From: Herminiimonas arsenicoxydans
Lineage (GTDB): Bacteria > Pseudomonadota > Gammaproteobacteria > Burkholderiales > Burkholderiaceae_D
Length of the DNA: 64,000 bases
Direction: 5' to 3'
Assembly: GCA_000026125.1 (NCBI GenBank)
Contig: CU207211.1
Span: forward strand, 868,001 to 932,000
The notes below the pieces were generated by a model, which worked only from the letters and a program-made list of their open reading frames with translations, was not told the DNA's origin and made no database searches. A program made the position numbers and the translations under genes. This document shows, one piece after another, positions 63,050-64,000 of the stretch (the stretch's first letter is position 1; the number at the start of each line of letters is the position of its first letter).

Positions 63050-64000
63050 ATGTCTGATGAAACTCGATCTGGAGACATGATCAAGCAGGAATGGTTGACG
63101 AAGGTTGGGCTGAGCCTGGCCTTGTTTTTGCTCGTGCTGATTTCTTTTATCACTTTTAACAGTGTCGATCAGTTTGCGAGTAGTTCGCGCTTGGTTGAGC
63201 ATACACATTTAGTTATCAAGCAAATTGATCAAGTCGTCTCTGACCTGAAGGATGCCGAATCCACGCAGCGTGGATACCTGATTACCGGTGACGGGATTTT
63301 TTTGAAGACGCATTACGACATTCTTGCGCAGCTCCCTAGTCAGATTGCCACTTTACGAGGACTGACCTATGACAATCCTGCACAGCGAAAATCGATTGAT
63401 GTATTTGAGGGCTTGATCGATAAAAAAATAGCTGTCATGCGTTCGGGGATTAATGCTCTGGAGGAGAGGAACGCATTTCATAGTGATGAAATCGCTGCCT
63501 TGGTGGGCGGTGAGGGCCGGCTGGCGATGGATCAGTTAAGAGAGCAGAGCTCTTTGATGATCATGGTGGAAGAAAAATTATTGCTGCAGCGTGCGCAAGA
63601 GGTTGAGGCCAAGGCGAGATCGACCAAATTGTGGATTCTATTCGGTAATCTGCTGGCGATTGTGCTGCTGCTTTCCGCCTTCTGGCTGATCTTGTGGGAA
63701 ATAAAACATCGCAGGAGAGCGCAACGCAAGATAGAAAAAAATGCAGCGCAACTGGAATTGACGAACAAAGAACTGGAGAGCTTCAGCTATTCGGTTTCGC
63801 ATGATCTGCGCTCTCCTTTACGTGCGATCGATGGTTACTCGCGCATGTTTGAAGAGGATTTCGCCGATCGTCTTGACGATGAAGGCCGCCGTTTGCTGTC
63901 AGTGATTCGTGTCAGTAGCAAGAAGATGGGACAGTTGATCGATGATTTGCTGGCCTTCTCGCGGATGGGGCGCAAGCCGGTCGACAGCGCGAAGGTCGAT
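63050..64000 (+). CDS. CHASE3-domain sensor histidine kinase (N-terminal part)
   Basis: The gene runs off the window; 317 codons are visible. A transmembrane segment (GLSLALFLLVLISFITF) is followed by a CHASE3-type sensor region with DAESTQRGYLITGD near residues 65-85, a second membrane segment (LWILFGNLLAIVLLLSAFWL) near 195-215, a coiled linker and a HisKA domain with His251 in SVSHDLRSPLRAIDGYS. This HisKA type is common in phytochrome-like kinases. The ATG at 63050 is used; an ATG five bases upstream is out of frame and short. Confidence 0.88.
   Translation, partial: MSDETRSGDMIKQEWLTKVGLSLALFLLVLISFITFNSVDQFASSSRLVEHTHLVIKQIDQVVSDLKDAESTQRGYLITGDGIFLKTHYDILAQLPSQIATLRGLTYDNPAQRKSIDVFEGLIDKKIAVMRSGINALEERNAFHSDEIAALVGGEGRLAMDQLREQSSLMIMVEEKLLLQRAQEVEAKARSTKLWILFGNLLAIVLLLSAFWLILWEIKHRRRAQRKIEKNAAQLELTNKELESFSYSVSHDLRSPLRAIDGYSRMFEEDFADRLDDEGRRLLSVIRVSSKKMGQLIDDLLAFSRMGRKPVDSAKVD

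Noticed and set aside
62722..63153. Minus-strand frame of 143 codons in the AT-rich interval
   Set aside because: It overlaps the CHASE3 kinase start, has no ribosome site and its composition reflects AT richness.

Overview
The window reads as a chromosomal segment of a betaproteobacterium. The gene families and local order (YhdP tail, nitrilase-like amidase, tldD, aroG, yajQ, murB; orn beside an M48 peptidase; long-type argG next to argF; chrBA) suggest Burkholderiales, probably Oxalobacteraceae close to Herminiimonas/Janthinobacterium. That placement is inference from family resemblance, not from a database search. No phage, insertion sequence, CRISPR array or rRNA operon is visible. Two tRNA genes are present: His(GTG) on the minus strand and Ser(GGA) on the plus strand.

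Layout. 1-6.8 kb: housekeeping genes, with an apparent Phe/Tyr leader-peptide attenuator in front of aroG. 6.9-10.0 kb: a two-gene minus-strand operon of a deacetylase-fold enzyme with a zinc ribbon and a hydantoinase/oxoprolinase-like ATPase. 10.2-16.2 kb: ppnP, argG, argF, rsgA, a pterin dehydratase, an M48 membrane protease and divergent orn. 16.2-18.9 kb: a nested-hairpin intergenic repeat, a small lipoprotein, a UPF0149/SEC-C protein and an SrkA-like kinase. 19.0-22.4 kb: a LysR regulator divergent from an ankyrin protein, a nucleoside/base deaminase and a CynX/NimT-type exporter. 22.8-25.3 kb: a formyl-folate-type enzyme fused to two ACT domains, then a class V aminotransferase, plausibly linked through glycine and one-carbon metabolism. 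25.4-30.5 kb: a hybrid signalling protein without an ATPase domain, and the chrBA chromate genes with a palindrome in front of chrB. 30.8-41.5 kb: a signalling block of a 1692-residue pseudokinase/AAA/GAF/histidine kinase, a REC-HisKA-HATPase-REC hybrid and a 1243-residue coiled-coil protein with a C-terminal membrane anchor. 41.8-49.0 kb: an envelope region with a TPR protein, an L,D-transpeptidase, three Tyr-rich small exported proteins, a UspA protein, an MFS transporter and small proteins. 49.1-51.4 kb: two TenA paralogues (Cys type and Glu type), a MazG-like protein and a small lipoprotein. 51.5-54.1 kb: a sulfane-sulfur detoxification locus (BigR/SqrR-like repressor, two YeeE/YedE subunits, persulfide dioxygenase) next to a decayed second copy of the dioxygenase. 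54.5-59.8 kb: tRNA-His, murI, a class I fumarase, a truncated UPF0114 remnant, acetyl-CoA synthetase and tRNA-Ser. 59.9-64.0 kb: small uncharacterised proteins and the start of a CHASE3 histidine kinase cut by the window end.

The strongest regulatory observation is upstream of aroG. A 23-codon reading frame with seven Phe/Tyr codons among nine consecutive codons is followed by four short segments that can form the mutually exclusive pairings of a classical attenuator. Other places worth a second look are the sulfur locus (a cysteine pair 66 residues apart in the repressor and a perfect AT-rich palindrome on the dioxygenase promoter), the chrB palindrome, the ACT fusion enzyme, the ATPase-less hybrid protein and the giant coiled-coil protein.
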